Assembly: GCA_018402345.1 (NCBI GenBank)
Contig: JAGYIV010000012.1
Span: 186,001-250,000 of the forward strand
Reading direction: 5' to 3'
Origin: Terrimicrobiaceae bacterium
GTDB lineage: Bacteria > Verrucomicrobiota > Verrucomicrobiia > Chthoniobacterales > Terrimicrobiaceae
Length of the DNA: 64,000 nt
Shown: in pieces, positions 8,266-15,768 of the stretch
Numbering within the stretch: the first letter of the stretch is position 1
Layout: every line of letters starts with the position of its first letter
Position numbers and translations under genes: made by a program
The notes under the pieces: generated by a model
What the model was told of the DNA's origin: nothing
The model's database searches: none
The model's input: the letters and a program-made list of their open reading frames with translations, nothing else

Positions 8266-9150
8266 TCAATCGATGAAACGGCGGGTGATGTCCCCGTAGG
8301 ATTCGATGCGGCGGTCGCGGAGGAACGGCCAGTGGGTGCGTTGGGTGTCCACGCTATCGAGATTCGCTTCGACCACGAGCACTTCGTCCTTGTCGACAGA
8401 GGCGCGGGCGATGATCTCGCCGGAGGGATCGGAGACGAAGCTTTGTCCCCAGAACTCGATGCCATCGCCGCCGTCCGGCGCCTCGTGGCCGCAGCGGTTG
8501 GGGGCAACGACGTAGCATCCGTTGGCGATCGCATGGCCGCGCTGGACTGTTTCCCAAGAGGAGTGGTGGCGTTTCCCGTATTTTTCCTTCTCGGAGGGAT
8601 GCCAACCGATGGCGGTGGGGTAGAAGATGATTTGGGCGCCTTGGAGGGCGGTGAGGCGGGCGGCTTCGGGATACCATTGGTCCCAGCAGACGCAGACGCC
8701 GATGCGGCCAAATGCCGTGTCCCAGGCGCGGAAGCCGAGGTCGCCGGGGGTGAAGTAAAATTTCTCGAGGAAGAGCGGGTCGTCGGGAATGTGCATCTTG
8801 CGGTATTTCCCGAGAAAGGTGCCGTCGGCGTCGATGATGGCGGCTGTGTTGTGGTAGAGGCCCGGCGCGCGGCGTTCGAAGAGCGAGGCGACAAGCACGA
8901 TGCCAAGGTCGCGGGCGAGCGACTGGAGGAGTTCGGTGGTCGGGCCGGGAACCGGTTCGGCGAGGTCGAAGTATTTGTGGTCTTCGATCTGGCAGAAATA
9001 GACGGAGAGGAAGAGTTCCTGCAGGCACACGATGTTGGCTCCGCGCGCGGCGGCCTCTCGGATGCCGCGGATGGCGGCAGCGAGATTCGCTTCGATATCC
9101 GAAGAGCACGAGTTTTGGACCAGTCCGATGTTCACGCGGGCGTTTGGCAT
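8266..9150 (-). CDS. aguB: N-carbamoylputrescine amidase (nitrilase superfamily)
   Basis: 294 residues from the ATG at 9150 (MPNARVNIGLVQ); the longer frame to 9603 is antisense to the next gene and not used. The nitrilase catalytic triad is visible: Glu in LQELFLSVYF, Lys in GKYRKMHIPDDP, and Cys in GVCVCWDQWYPEAAR. The W-D-Q-W-Y-P segment and IGWHPSEKEKYG are typical of N-carbamoylputrescine amidohydrolases, which turn N-carbamoylputrescine into putrescine, CO2 and ammonia in the agmatine route. The partner agmatine deiminase (aguA) is not in the window. It is 6 bases upstream of engB. Confidence 0.88.
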   Translation of the reverse strand: MPNARVNIGLVQNSCSSDIEANLAAAIRGIREAAARGANIVCLQELFLSVYFCQIEDHKYFDLAEPVPGPTTELLQSLARDLGIVLVASLFERRAPGLYHNTAAIIDADGTFLGKYRKMHIPDDPLFLEKFYFTPGDLGFRAWDTAFGRIGVCVCWDQWYPEAARLTALQGAQIIFYPTAIGWHPSEKEKYGKRHHSSWETVQRGHAIANGCYVVAPNRCGHEAPDGGDGIEFWGQSFVSDPSGEIIARASVDKDEVLVVEANLDSVDTQRTHWPFLRDRRIESYGDITRRFID

Positions 9151-9196
9151 GGGCGCATTGGTATTTTTTTGAGGTCCGCGAGTAAACCGAAAAGGG

Positions 9197-10270
9197 TCAG
9201 AACAACGCGCTGCCGAAGATCGTGAGTTGAGCGGGGGCGGTGGAGGAATTAGCAGGAGTGGCCGGCGCGTTCGGCCGGTAAAGGATGCCGATGCCTGTTT
9301 CAAAATTGGGAGCGAGCTGAAGGTCCAGCCCTGCGGAGAGTGCTGGAATGAGCACGCGCGCCTCGCCGCCCTCGTTGGCGGGGGCTGGAATCCCGCGGTC
9401 CTCGGCGCTTGCACCGAGGCGGAGTCCGAGTTGGGGGAGGGGCTGGAGGCGCAGTTCCGTGAATGTGATCGAGGTGAGTTCGCTTGAGTCATTTGCCGCC
9501 CTCGAGACCATGCCGGACTCGACGCCGAGGGACAGGGTGGTGCCTTCTTGGATATTCCACAGAGCCGATCCAAGGAGCCGGTGGCGCTCGACGTCACCAT
9601 CATCGGAATCCACCAGTGACTGCCAAGCGGAGGATTGGGTCAGTGTGAGGCGCAGCGGCAGGAGCGGCACGCGTTGCTCGAGGGAGGTGGAGAGCGCATC
9701 TTCGTGAAGAGTCGTGCCATCGAGCCGGTGACGGTCGCCGGATCCAAGAGAGGTGCGCAGGGTCGTGTGGGGCAGCGGAGCGAAAGAGAGGAGGCCTTTG
9801 TGAACCACGGCGTGTTCCCGATAAGACCTTGTGTCATGAAGCGCTGTTTCGAGCGTTGAAGAGAGCGTGAGTTCGAGGCGGTTTGGGCCTGTCCACCGGA
9901 GGTGTCCTCCTTGGCTGATCTGCATGTTCCTCGCAAGCGAGGAGTCGATCGAATCGCCGATCATCGAGTCCAGCATCCTGAACCCAGCATCAAGATCATA
10001 GCCCATCTGAGGGACGCTCTCCGGAGCAATCCTGTAATCAACATGGAACCCCTGGTGGCTGGTGCGGGTTCCTTTGTGCAGGTGGGATTCCTGGCGGGGA
10101 CGCGAGGCCGAGGTGTGCCAGCCCGACGCCCCATTGGATTCCGATATCACAGGAATCGCCTTGCGGATCGGAATGCGCGCTCCGTTGTCGAGCACCACAA
10201 ATTCCTCCGCAAGCACAGCGGAGGCCCCAAGAGCCAACAGGGTTGCAAGAATGGTCGTCAGATGTCGCAT
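9197..10270 (-). CDS. putative outer-membrane beta-barrel protein
   Basis: 357 residues. A clean signal peptide (MRHLTTILATLLALGASAVLA) precedes a region with alternating polar/hydrophobic residues typical of beta strands (for example RWTGPNRLELTLSST and QLGLRLGASAE), and the last residue is Phe in LTIFGSALF, the usual signature for BAM-assembled outer-membrane barrels. I recognise no closer family. It is 46 bases upstream of the amidase gene on the same strand, but its codon pattern and role look independent. It may be a porin-like or structural outer-membrane protein. Confidence 0.7.
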   Translation of the reverse strand: MRHLTTILATLLALGASAVLAEEFVVLDNGARIPIRKAIPVISESNGASGWHTSASRPRQESHLHKGTRTSHQGFHVDYRIAPESVPQMGYDLDAGFRMLDSMIGDSIDSSLARNMQISQGGHLRWTGPNRLELTLSSTLETALHDTRSYREHAVVHKGLLSFAPLPHTTLRTSLGSGDRHRLDGTTLHEDALSTSLEQRVPLLPLRLTLTQSSAWQSLVDSDDGDVERHRLLGSALWNIQEGTTLSLGVESGMVSRAANDSSELTSITFTELRLQPLPQLGLRLGASAEDRGIPAPANEGGEARVLIPALSAGLDLQLAPNFETGIGILYRPNAPATPANSSTAPAQLTIFGSALF

Positions 10271-10567
10271 GTTATTCCAAACGAGAATGCTCTTGGACTA
10301 AAATAGTAGCCAGAGGTGATCGCATTGGTGGGCTTTATTTTTATAGTAACTTCAGCCCGCAAATTTATTGGATAAATAGAAAACCCGAGCACGAAAAAAG
10401 TTCACGCTTTCGGTCTGGATGCAGGGGATAAGGGAAAGTCAGCAGTTTTTTGAGCTTGGGCATTGTCTCCGGATCGTAAGGCGGGAGCAAAGCCCTAGGC
10501 GAAGCCGCGGAGAACGTTGTTTCCTATGAGGACGACTTGTTGGATTCCTCTGCGAGATGCATGAGGG
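10271..10567. other. intergenic stretch with likely promoter of the barrel gene
   Basis: About 300 bases between the barrel-protein start and the tadA stop. The part next to the barrel gene (10290-10400) is strongly A/T-rich, as expected for a leftward promoter, but no convincing -35/-10 pair could be fixed. A frame of about 70 codons ending near 10495 is the out-of-frame extension of tadA and is not a gene. Confidence 0.45.
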
Positions 10568-11026
10568 TTACAGGCGCCGGGCGCGGAAGAAGTCGCGGAG
10601 GATCGAGGCGCAATCGTCCTCGAGGATGCCGGAGGTGATGACGCAGCGGTGGTTGAGTTGGGGCATTTGGAGGAGGTTGACCATGCCTCCGGCGCCTCCG
10701 CATTTTGGGTCGGGGCAGCCGAAAATGACGCGTCGGAGGCGTGCGTGGACGATCGCGCCGGCGCACATGGGGCATGGTTCCTTGGTGACATAGAGGTCGC
10801 AGTCGGTGAGTCGCCAATCGCCCATGGCTGCCTCGGCTTGGGTGATGGCGAGCATTTCGGCATGGGCGGTGGCGTCCTTGAGCATTTCGACCTGGTTCCA
10901 GGCACGGGAGATGATTTCGCCATCGCGCACGACCACGGCGCCGACGGGCACCTCGTCGGCGGCATGGGCTTTGCGGGCCTGTTTGAGGGCCTCACTCATG
11001 AAATATTCGTCGCTTGAGAAGTCCAT
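10568..11026 (-). CDS. tadA: tRNA-specific adenosine deaminase
   Basis: 152 residues. It converts the wobble adenosine (A34) of tRNA-Arg(ACG) to inosine. The zinc-dependent deaminase motifs are intact: HAEMLAI (zinc His and catalytic Glu) and PCPMCAGAIVHARL (two zinc Cys, with the TadA-type A-G-A-I). Length and N-terminus (EYFMSEALKQARKA) fit TadA. It lies alone, 60 bases downstream of hipA on the same strand. Confidence 0.93.
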   Translation of the reverse strand: MDFSSDEYFMSEALKQARKAHAADEVPVGAVVVRDGEIISRAWNQVEMLKDATAHAEMLAITQAEAAMGDWRLTDCDLYVTKEPCPMCAGAIVHARLRRVIFGCPDPKCGGAGGMVNLLQMPQLNHRCVITSGILEDDCASILRDFFRARRL

Positions 11027-11086
11027 GGGTGGAGACTATCGCGAGGGGGAGGGGTTGGGCAAAGGGATCGTAGGGGGGAATTGAAG

Positions 11087-12391
11087 CTATGGTCGTAAGT
11101 TTCCGAGCCGCGAGGCAACACCCTCCCAGATTGTGCGGTGGAGGAGTTCGGGAAAATCGGCTGGCAGGCCTTTTTCCAGCAACTCCTTCGCTCTTGGCGC
11201 TTGTTCGAGGACTTCCTGCAAAACCTCTTCCGCCAGAGTGGAGGACACGCCCGCGCGTTCGGTGGTCTGGGTGAAATGCCTGCCGCGGATTCGGTCCACA
11301 ACATAGTGGCGATTGGTTCCGGCAAACATGGCGAGCGGCATTTGTTTTTTGTGAATTTGCCCGGTGGCCAGACTCGGTTGTGCGGAAAGGATGTCGTAGA
11401 GGGGGGTGAGGCGGAAGCGGCCGAGCGGACCCAAAAAGATGCTGAAATTTTTGGCATGGCCGTCCGTGGCACCGATCAAACAAAAGACCACTTGTGCCTT
11501 GAGAAAACGCTTCTGGTCATCGGCGGGCGAGTCGCCTGCCTTGAGCAAGTGGAGAATGTCAGCGATGCCGGGCCCTCCATCGTTTTGGTATTTCCGCGAC
11601 GGCGGAATCGACAAAGCTTGGCAGCAATCCTCCTGTGGCAAACGCAGCAGGCGGTGGTCGTCCGTCCAGCGGCGGTCGAAGCGTTCGATGACGAGAGCCT
11701 TGGTATTGCCAAAGGTGGAAATTTCGGCGTGGTTGACCGGCAGGCCAAAGGCTGCGAGCAGACGCAGGCAGTAGAATTCGTTTTCGATGCTGCTGGAAAG
11801 GGCCAAACCGTTCGGCAGCGTGCCCATTTGTTTTTTCAAAATGTGGGTGGTTGGCGTGGTTCCGGAGGGTTTCCACCATTTTCCCTTGTGTCGGAGAAGG
11901 GCGGTTTTTTCCTGAGCACCCGCGATCGAAATGCGGAAATCCTTGTCGCGGTCGAGCCCGAGCGGGGTCTGGGTTAGGTTGAGCAACATCGCCTCGATCT
12001 CGGTGTCCTTTGCAAGACGGCCCTCGATTTTCCCAGTCGCTGTGGGCTCCTCGCCTTCGGGGAGGAATTGCAGGGCGCCCACGCAATCCCGCCCGATCCG
12101 TGACAACAGGCTGTAGGCGTCTATTCCCTCCGCACCGACCTTTTCCGAAACGCGGCGGCGCAGTGCCTCTGAATCCGGGAGCAGGTTTTCAAAAACAGCT
12201 GAAACCGCCGGGCCTCGAAACGGGTCTTCGCGCAGGGGAAGCGAGCGTGAGACAGGGATCGCGTATGCCGCGTCGAGCCAGTCGTTATGGTATTCGAACG
12301 CGATGGCGCCCCCGGGTTCCTTGAGCAAAACGCCCACGGCTTGGCCATTCATGAAAACCCCAAGGGGTTGGTAGGTTGCGCGGCGAGGCAT
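11087..12391 (-). CDS. hipA: HipA serine/threonine kinase toxin
   Basis: 434 residues from the ATG at 12391, which shares one base with the hipB stop (TGATG), so this start is favoured over an upstream ATG at 12421. HipA toxins phosphorylate glutamyl-tRNA synthetase (E. coli HipA) or related targets and induce dormancy. An N-terminal subdomain (about 1-100, GVFMNGQAVGVL) is followed by RISIAGAQEKTALL (the HipA ATP-binding/autophosphorylation region) and the catalytic loop IGATDGHAKNFS with the catalytic Asp; the Mg-binding DxLSAQP-like segment is LYDILSAQP. All key kinase motifs are present, so it is probably active. It forms an operon with the HTH antitoxin upstream. Confidence 0.93.
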   Translation of the reverse strand: MPRRATYQPLGVFMNGQAVGVLLKEPGGAIAFEYHNDWLDAAYAIPVSRSLPLREDPFRGPAVSAVFENLLPDSEALRRRVSEKVGAEGIDAYSLLSRIGRDCVGALQFLPEGEEPTATGKIEGRLAKDTEIEAMLLNLTQTPLGLDRDKDFRISIAGAQEKTALLRHKGKWWKPSGTTPTTHILKKQMGTLPNGLALSSSIENEFYCLRLLAAFGLPVNHAEISTFGNTKALVIERFDRRWTDDHRLLRLPQEDCCQALSIPPSRKYQNDGGPGIADILHLLKAGDSPADDQKRFLKAQVVFCLIGATDGHAKNFSIFLGPLGRFRLTPLYDILSAQPSLATGQIHKKQMPLAMFAGTNRHYVVDRIRGRHFTQTTERAGVSSTLAEEVLQEVLEQAPRAKELLEKGLPADFPELLHRTIWEGVASRLGNLRP

Positions 12392-12639
12392 CAGAAACCG
12401 CCTCCCGCCTCGATGGTCCACTCCTTGGATCTCGGGGCGACCAGCAACTCAAGATCCAATGCGGCGAAAAGCGCGAGAAGAGTGCCGATGCGGGCCGATG
12501 GTTGGCCGTTTTCGACTTGGGAAACAGTGGCTTGGCGGAGCCCGGTTTTCTCGGCGAGTTGGGTTTGGTTCAGGTGTTGCTTTTTCCTGGCTCGACGGAT
12601 GATGTTGCCGATTTGCTTGGAGTCGCGGGCGAGTTGCAT
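12391..12639 (-). CDS. hipB: HipB-like XRE antitoxin
   Basis: 82 residues. A compact helix-turn-helix of the Cro/CI (XRE) type: IGNIIRRARKKQHLNQTQLA followed by TGLRQATVSQVENG, then a hydrophobic tail (LLALFAALDLELLV). HipB proteins neutralise HipA and repress the operon by binding inverted repeats. The stop overlaps the hipA start by one base, giving tight translational coupling with the antitoxin first, the usual hipBA order. An imperfect inverted repeat just upstream is a good operator candidate. Confidence 0.9.
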   Translation of the reverse strand: MQLARDSKQIGNIIRRARKKQHLNQTQLAEKTGLRQATVSQVENGQPSARIGTLLALFAALDLELLVAPRSKEWTIEAGGGF

Positions 12640-12649
12640 CGGGCATGAA

Positions 12650-12694
12650 TATTCGCTAAAACAAATAAAATAGCAATATGCGTTTTACGGAATA
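12650..12694. promoter_or_regulatory. candidate HipB operator / promoter (inverted repeat)
   Basis: A 13-base inverted repeat, TATTCGCTAAAAC (12650-12662) and GTTTTACGGAATA (12682-12694), matches at 11 of 13 positions with a 19-base A/T-rich spacer. It starts 11 bases upstream of the hipB ATG. The arms are 32 bases centre to centre, about three helical turns, as expected for two dimers binding one face. E. coli hip operators are also inverted repeats; the sequence here differs, and binding is inference. Confidence 0.5.
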
Positions 12695-12740
12695 AAAATG
12701 CTGAATGTGAAGCGCACTGGAATCCCCAAAATATGGCCGA

Positions 12741-12790
12741 TCGCCGACATCTTGAGTTGTCGGCGAGCGGCGACATGAGCAATCGCCGCT
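12741..12790. promoter_or_regulatory. two adjacent perfect hairpins in front of rpe
   Basis: First stem TCGCCGAC (12741-12748) pairs with GTCGGCGA (12759-12766), loop 10. Second stem AGCGGCG (12766-12772) pairs with CGCCGCT (12784-12790), loop 11. The hairpins share base 12766, and both loops start ACAT/ATC. They lie 35 bases before the rpe start and about 100 bases from hipB, between divergent genes. They could be a leader structure, a terminator-like barrier or a protein site; no T-tract follows. Confidence 0.5.
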
Positions 12791-12824
12791 GGAAAAATGC
12801 GCGGGCGGGAGTTACTACGCAGGC

Positions 12825-13478
12825 ATGTCCATGCATAAAACCATCGTCGCTCCTTCGATTCTGGCCTGTGATTTTTCGCGGTTGGGGGTGGAGGTCGAGC
12901 GGGTGACGGCCGCGGGGGCGGATTGGATCCACTGCGATGTGATGGATGGGCATTTGGTGGACAATATTTCCTTCGGGCCGGCGTTTGTGGAGGCGGTGGC
13001 GCGGCACACGGCGCTGCCGCTGGATGTGCATCTGATGATCGAGCGTCCGGACATCTATGTCCCGAGGTTTGTGCCGGTGGCGTCGTCGATCAGTGTGCAT
13101 GTCGAGGCGCATCACGATGTGTCGGCATCGCTCAAGGCGATTCGCGCCGCCGGGAAGCTCGCAGGGTTGGCGATCAGTCCGCCCACGCCGCTCGAGCGTG
13201 TGAAGCCGTTTTTGGGGGAGTTCGATATCCTGCTTGTGATGACGGTGAATCCGGGGTTCGGGGGTCAGCCGTTTTTGCCCGAGATGCTTGGGAAGGTTGC
13301 CGAGGCCGATGCGTGGAGGGGTGAATGGAATTTCCGGATCGAGGTGGATGGTGGGATCAATGCGGTCACCGCCGCCGAGTGTGTGTCGAGGGGGGCGAGT
13401 TTGCTGGTTGCCGGGACCTCGGTATTTCGGGCGACTGATGTGGCGGCCGAGATTCAACTTCTTCGTGACGCCCGATGA
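12825..13478 (+). CDS. rpe: ribulose-phosphate 3-epimerase
   Basis: 217 residues. It interconverts D-ribulose 5-phosphate and D-xylulose 5-phosphate in the pentose phosphate pathway; TIM barrel, metal-dependent. Diagnostic segments: APSILACDFSRLG at the start, WIHCDVMDGHLVDN with the metal His and catalytic Asp, PLDVHLMIERPD, MTVNPGFGGQPF, and the phosphate-binding DGGINAVTA. An internal ATG two codons later (MHKTIVAPS) is an alternative start. It has no Shine-Dalgarno sequence. Confidence 0.95.
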   Translation: MSMHKTIVAPSILACDFSRLGVEVERVTAAGADWIHCDVMDGHLVDNISFGPAFVEAVARHTALPLDVHLMIERPDIYVPRFVPVASSISVHVEAHHDVSASLKAIRAAGKLAGLAISPPTPLERVKPFLGEFDILLVMTVNPGFGGQPFLPEMLGKVAEADAWRGEWNFRIEVDGGINAVTAAECVSRGASLLVAGTSVFRATDVAAEIQLLRDAR

Positions 13479-13621
13479 GGCGTTCGTAGGGCATGCCCCT
13501 GCTTGTGGGGTTGGCGGGGTCGAGTTGAGCGACGGGCCACCGCTGGGAAGCGGCATTTTCGGGAGTGGCCGGGGAGTTCTTTGCGCTTGCGGGAGGCGGG
13601 TTGGCTGGGCATTCATGAGCC

Positions 13622-14089
13622 ATGGAGGAGCCCGAGTTCGAGATCGTCGAAAACAAGAAAAGCGAGCTGGCCAGGCACTCGCTTGATCGCTTGAAGGCCT
13701 TGGCTCCGACATTTCCGGAGCGCTCGCTTCACCGACTTGCGTGCATGGAGTTGATCTCAGAGCGGGAGCGTGCAGCGGCGCGCGAGATTTTGAGGGTTGC
13801 CGGGCGGCGAGCGTCGTTGGCGTTGCTGTTGTCGGTCATCGCGCTGGTGGCGCCGATTATTCTTTTTGTGGCCTGGACGTTTTTGCTTCAGGACCGCGTG
13901 GCGATTCCATTTTTGCAAAAGCCGGAACGGGTGGCTGTGGCGGTGCCTGTTGTTCAGAGGGCGGTCCCCACGCCTATCCCCACGCCTATCCCTACGCCTG
14001 CTCCCACACCCGAGCCAGTGGCTGAGCCGCTGCCGCCGTTGTTGTTGTCCGAACCAGTCGCGCCAACGGCGATGCCTGTCGGGGAGTGA
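13622..14089 (+). CDS. single-pass membrane protein with Pro/Thr repeat tail
   Basis: 155 residues, not recognised. A charged cytoplasmic-looking N-terminus (MEEPEFEIVENKKSELARH) is followed by one transmembrane helix at about residues 58-83 (ASLALLLSVIALVAPIILFV) and, after a short spacer, a tail built of PTPIPTPIPTPAPTPEP-type repeats and VAEPLPPLLL. The tail probably spans the periplasm or acts as an extended linker. It is 143 bases after rpe and convergent with rsmE. The gene is supported by codon pattern and a coherent protein layout only. Confidence 0.6.
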   Translation: MEEPEFEIVENKKSELARHSLDRLKALAPTFPERSLHRLACMELISERERAAAREILRVAGRRASLALLLSVIALVAPIILFVAWTFLLQDRVAIPFLQKPERVAVAVPVVQRAVPTPIPTPIPTPAPTPEPVAEPLPPLLLSEPVAPTAMPVGE

Positions 14090-14119
14090 TGCCCGAGGTG
14101 GCGGGGGGTCTTGAGCGGG

Positions 14120-14875
14120 TTATTCCGCGCTTGGAGAGAAGAGTTCGTGGGCGAGCACGCTCAGGCAGTAAATGGCGGCGGTCTCGGTGCGGAGGATGAT
14201 CGGGCCGAGGGTGACGGGTTGGTAGCCGTGGCTTTTCGCGAGGGCGATCTCGGCGGGGGTGAAATCCCCCTCAGGGCCGACGAGCACGGTGACGTCCTTC
14301 GGGGATGAGTCGTGGGTTTCGTTGTATTCCTTGAGAACGGTCTTGATGGGGCGCGCGTCGGGTTGGAGCGAGGCGATGAGAAGGAGGGCGTTTTTGGCGG
14401 GGGGGAGTTGGAGGAAGTCTCGCGGCGGGAGGGGGAGTGCCACTGCGGGGATGCGGTTTTGGCCGCATTGCTTGCAGGCTTCGAGGGCGGTGGCCTGCCA
14501 TTTTTCCTGCTTTTTCGGGGAATCGCCGGTGTCGAGTTGGATCACGGTGCGGTCCGAGAGGAGCGGGGCGATGTGTGCTGCCCCGAGTTCCACAGCCTTT
14601 TGGACGATAAGGTCCATGTTTTTCCCCTTCGGCACGGCCTGGCCGAGCGTGATCGCGCAGGGGGGCGGTGGTGTGGTCGAAGAGGGGGCGAGTTGGAGGG
14701 TGACAGTGCCCCCGGCGGTCGAGGCGATGGTGGCCATGGATTCACGGCCTTGACCGTCGAAGACAGTCACGCGGTCCCCCTCGGCGAGGCGCAGCACATG
14801 GAGGCAGTGGTGGGATTCCTTCGGGTCGAGGGCGGCGGATTCCCAACGATCAGTTGGCAGATGAAATCGATGCAT
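14120..14875 (-). CDS. rsmE: 16S rRNA (uracil-1498-N3)-methyltransferase
   Basis: 251 residues. RsmE methylates N3 of U1498 in helix 44 of 16S rRNA using SAM; SPOUT-fold enzyme with a deep trefoil knot at the C-terminus. Seen are the N-terminal PUA-like part (HHCLHVLRLAEGDRVTVFDG), AVPKGKNMDLIVQKAVELG, and the SAM-binding knot VLVGPEGDFTPAEI with LGPIILRTETA. The start overlaps the end of the rfbD-like gene by 26 bases, which supports one transcript. Confidence 0.93.
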   Translation of the reverse strand: MHRFHLPTDRWESAALDPKESHHCLHVLRLAEGDRVTVFDGQGRESMATIASTAGGTVTLQLAPSSTTPPPPCAITLGQAVPKGKNMDLIVQKAVELGAAHIAPLLSDRTVIQLDTGDSPKKQEKWQATALEACKQCGQNRIPAVALPLPPRDFLQLPPAKNALLLIASLQPDARPIKTVLKEYNETHDSSPKDVTVLVGPEGDFTPAEIALAKSHGYQPVTLGPIILRTETAAIYCLSVLAHELFSPSAE

Positions 14876-15749
14876 GGCGGGTCTGGATGTAATCGTGGAG
14901 TGCGGTTTCCCAAGGGCGCGGGGTGATGCCGGTGGTGCGGGCGAGTTTCGAGGTATCGAGAACAGTATGGACCGGCCGTGGGGCGACGAATTGCTTCATG
15001 TCGGCGAGGCGGATGCCGCCGACGTCGGTGGTGGCGAGGGGAATGCCTGCGGCGGCGGCGAGTTCGAGCGCCTTTTGGCCGTAGTCGCGCCAGGAGCACG
15101 AACCCGAGTTGCAGGCATGGTAGAGGCCGCCCGGCGTGCCTGGGCGAAGAAACGGCGCGAGCCACTCCGCGCAATCAATGGCGTAGGTCGGGCTGGAGAA
15201 CTTGTCCTCAACGGCCTCGACGCGGCTCTCGGTGCGTGCACGGTTCAAGATCGCATCGATGAACGAGGGTCTTGCCGGGCCGAAAACCCATGAGACGCGC
15301 ACAGCGAGGTGGCGGGAATCGGCGGTGAGGACGAGTTCCTCGCCTTCCAGTTTTGTTTTTCCATACCAGCTCACTGGGGTGGGGGTGTCCTCCTCGGTGA
15401 GTGGACGGTCCAGCGAGCCATCGAAGACGTAATCGGTGCTGAAATGGATGAGGCGAGCGCCGCGCGCCGAGGCGATTGTCGCCATGTGGCCGGCAGCGGT
15501 GGCATTGATGAGGCGGGCGGCGTCCCGCTCGGATTCGCACAGGTCGACATTGGTGAACGCCGCGCCGTTGACGAGAATGTCGAAGCGCGTTGTGTCGAGG
15601 GTCGCCGCAAGGAGATCGGCGTTGCCGATATCGAGCTGCGCGCGGCCGAGGGAAGTGACGTTGTGTGTTTTTCCCCACACCTCGGCGAGGGAACTGGCCA
15701 AGCGGCCGGCGCCCCCGAGGATGAGGATGTCGAGCGGTGAGTCCTGCAT
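14850..15749 (-). CDS. rfbD: dTDP-4-dehydrorhamnose reductase (RfbD/RmlD)
   Basis: 299 residues. An extended SDR that reduces dTDP-4-dehydro-L-rhamnose with NAD(P)H, the last step of dTDP-L-rhamnose synthesis. It has the nucleotide-binding start LILGGAGRLASSLAEVWG, DILVNGAAFTNVDLCE, HFSTDYVFDG and the catalytic Tyr/Lys in SWYGKTKLEGE. The other rml genes are not nearby, so the substrate is assigned from family resemblance. It sits 19 bases after the long greA gene and overlaps rsmE. Confidence 0.85.
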   Translation of the reverse strand: MQDSPLDILILGGAGRLASSLAEVWGKTHNVTSLGRAQLDIGNADLLAATLDTTRFDILVNGAAFTNVDLCESERDAARLINATAAGHMATIASARGARLIHFSTDYVFDGSLDRPLTEEDTPTPVSWYGKTKLEGEELVLTADSRHLAVRVSWVFGPARPSFIDAILNRARTESRVEAVEDKFSSPTYAIDCAEWLAPFLRPGTPGGLYHACNSGSCSWRDYGQKALELAAAAGIPLATTDVGGIRLADMKQFVAPRPVHTVLDTSKLARTTGITPRPWETALHDYIQTRHASISSAN

Positions 15750-15768
15750 GGGCGGCGAACCGGCGCGG

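Noticed and set aside
12392-12421. Upstream ATG for hipA
   Set aside because: It would extend hipA 10 residues into hipB; the TGATG overlap at 12391 gives the natural coupled start.
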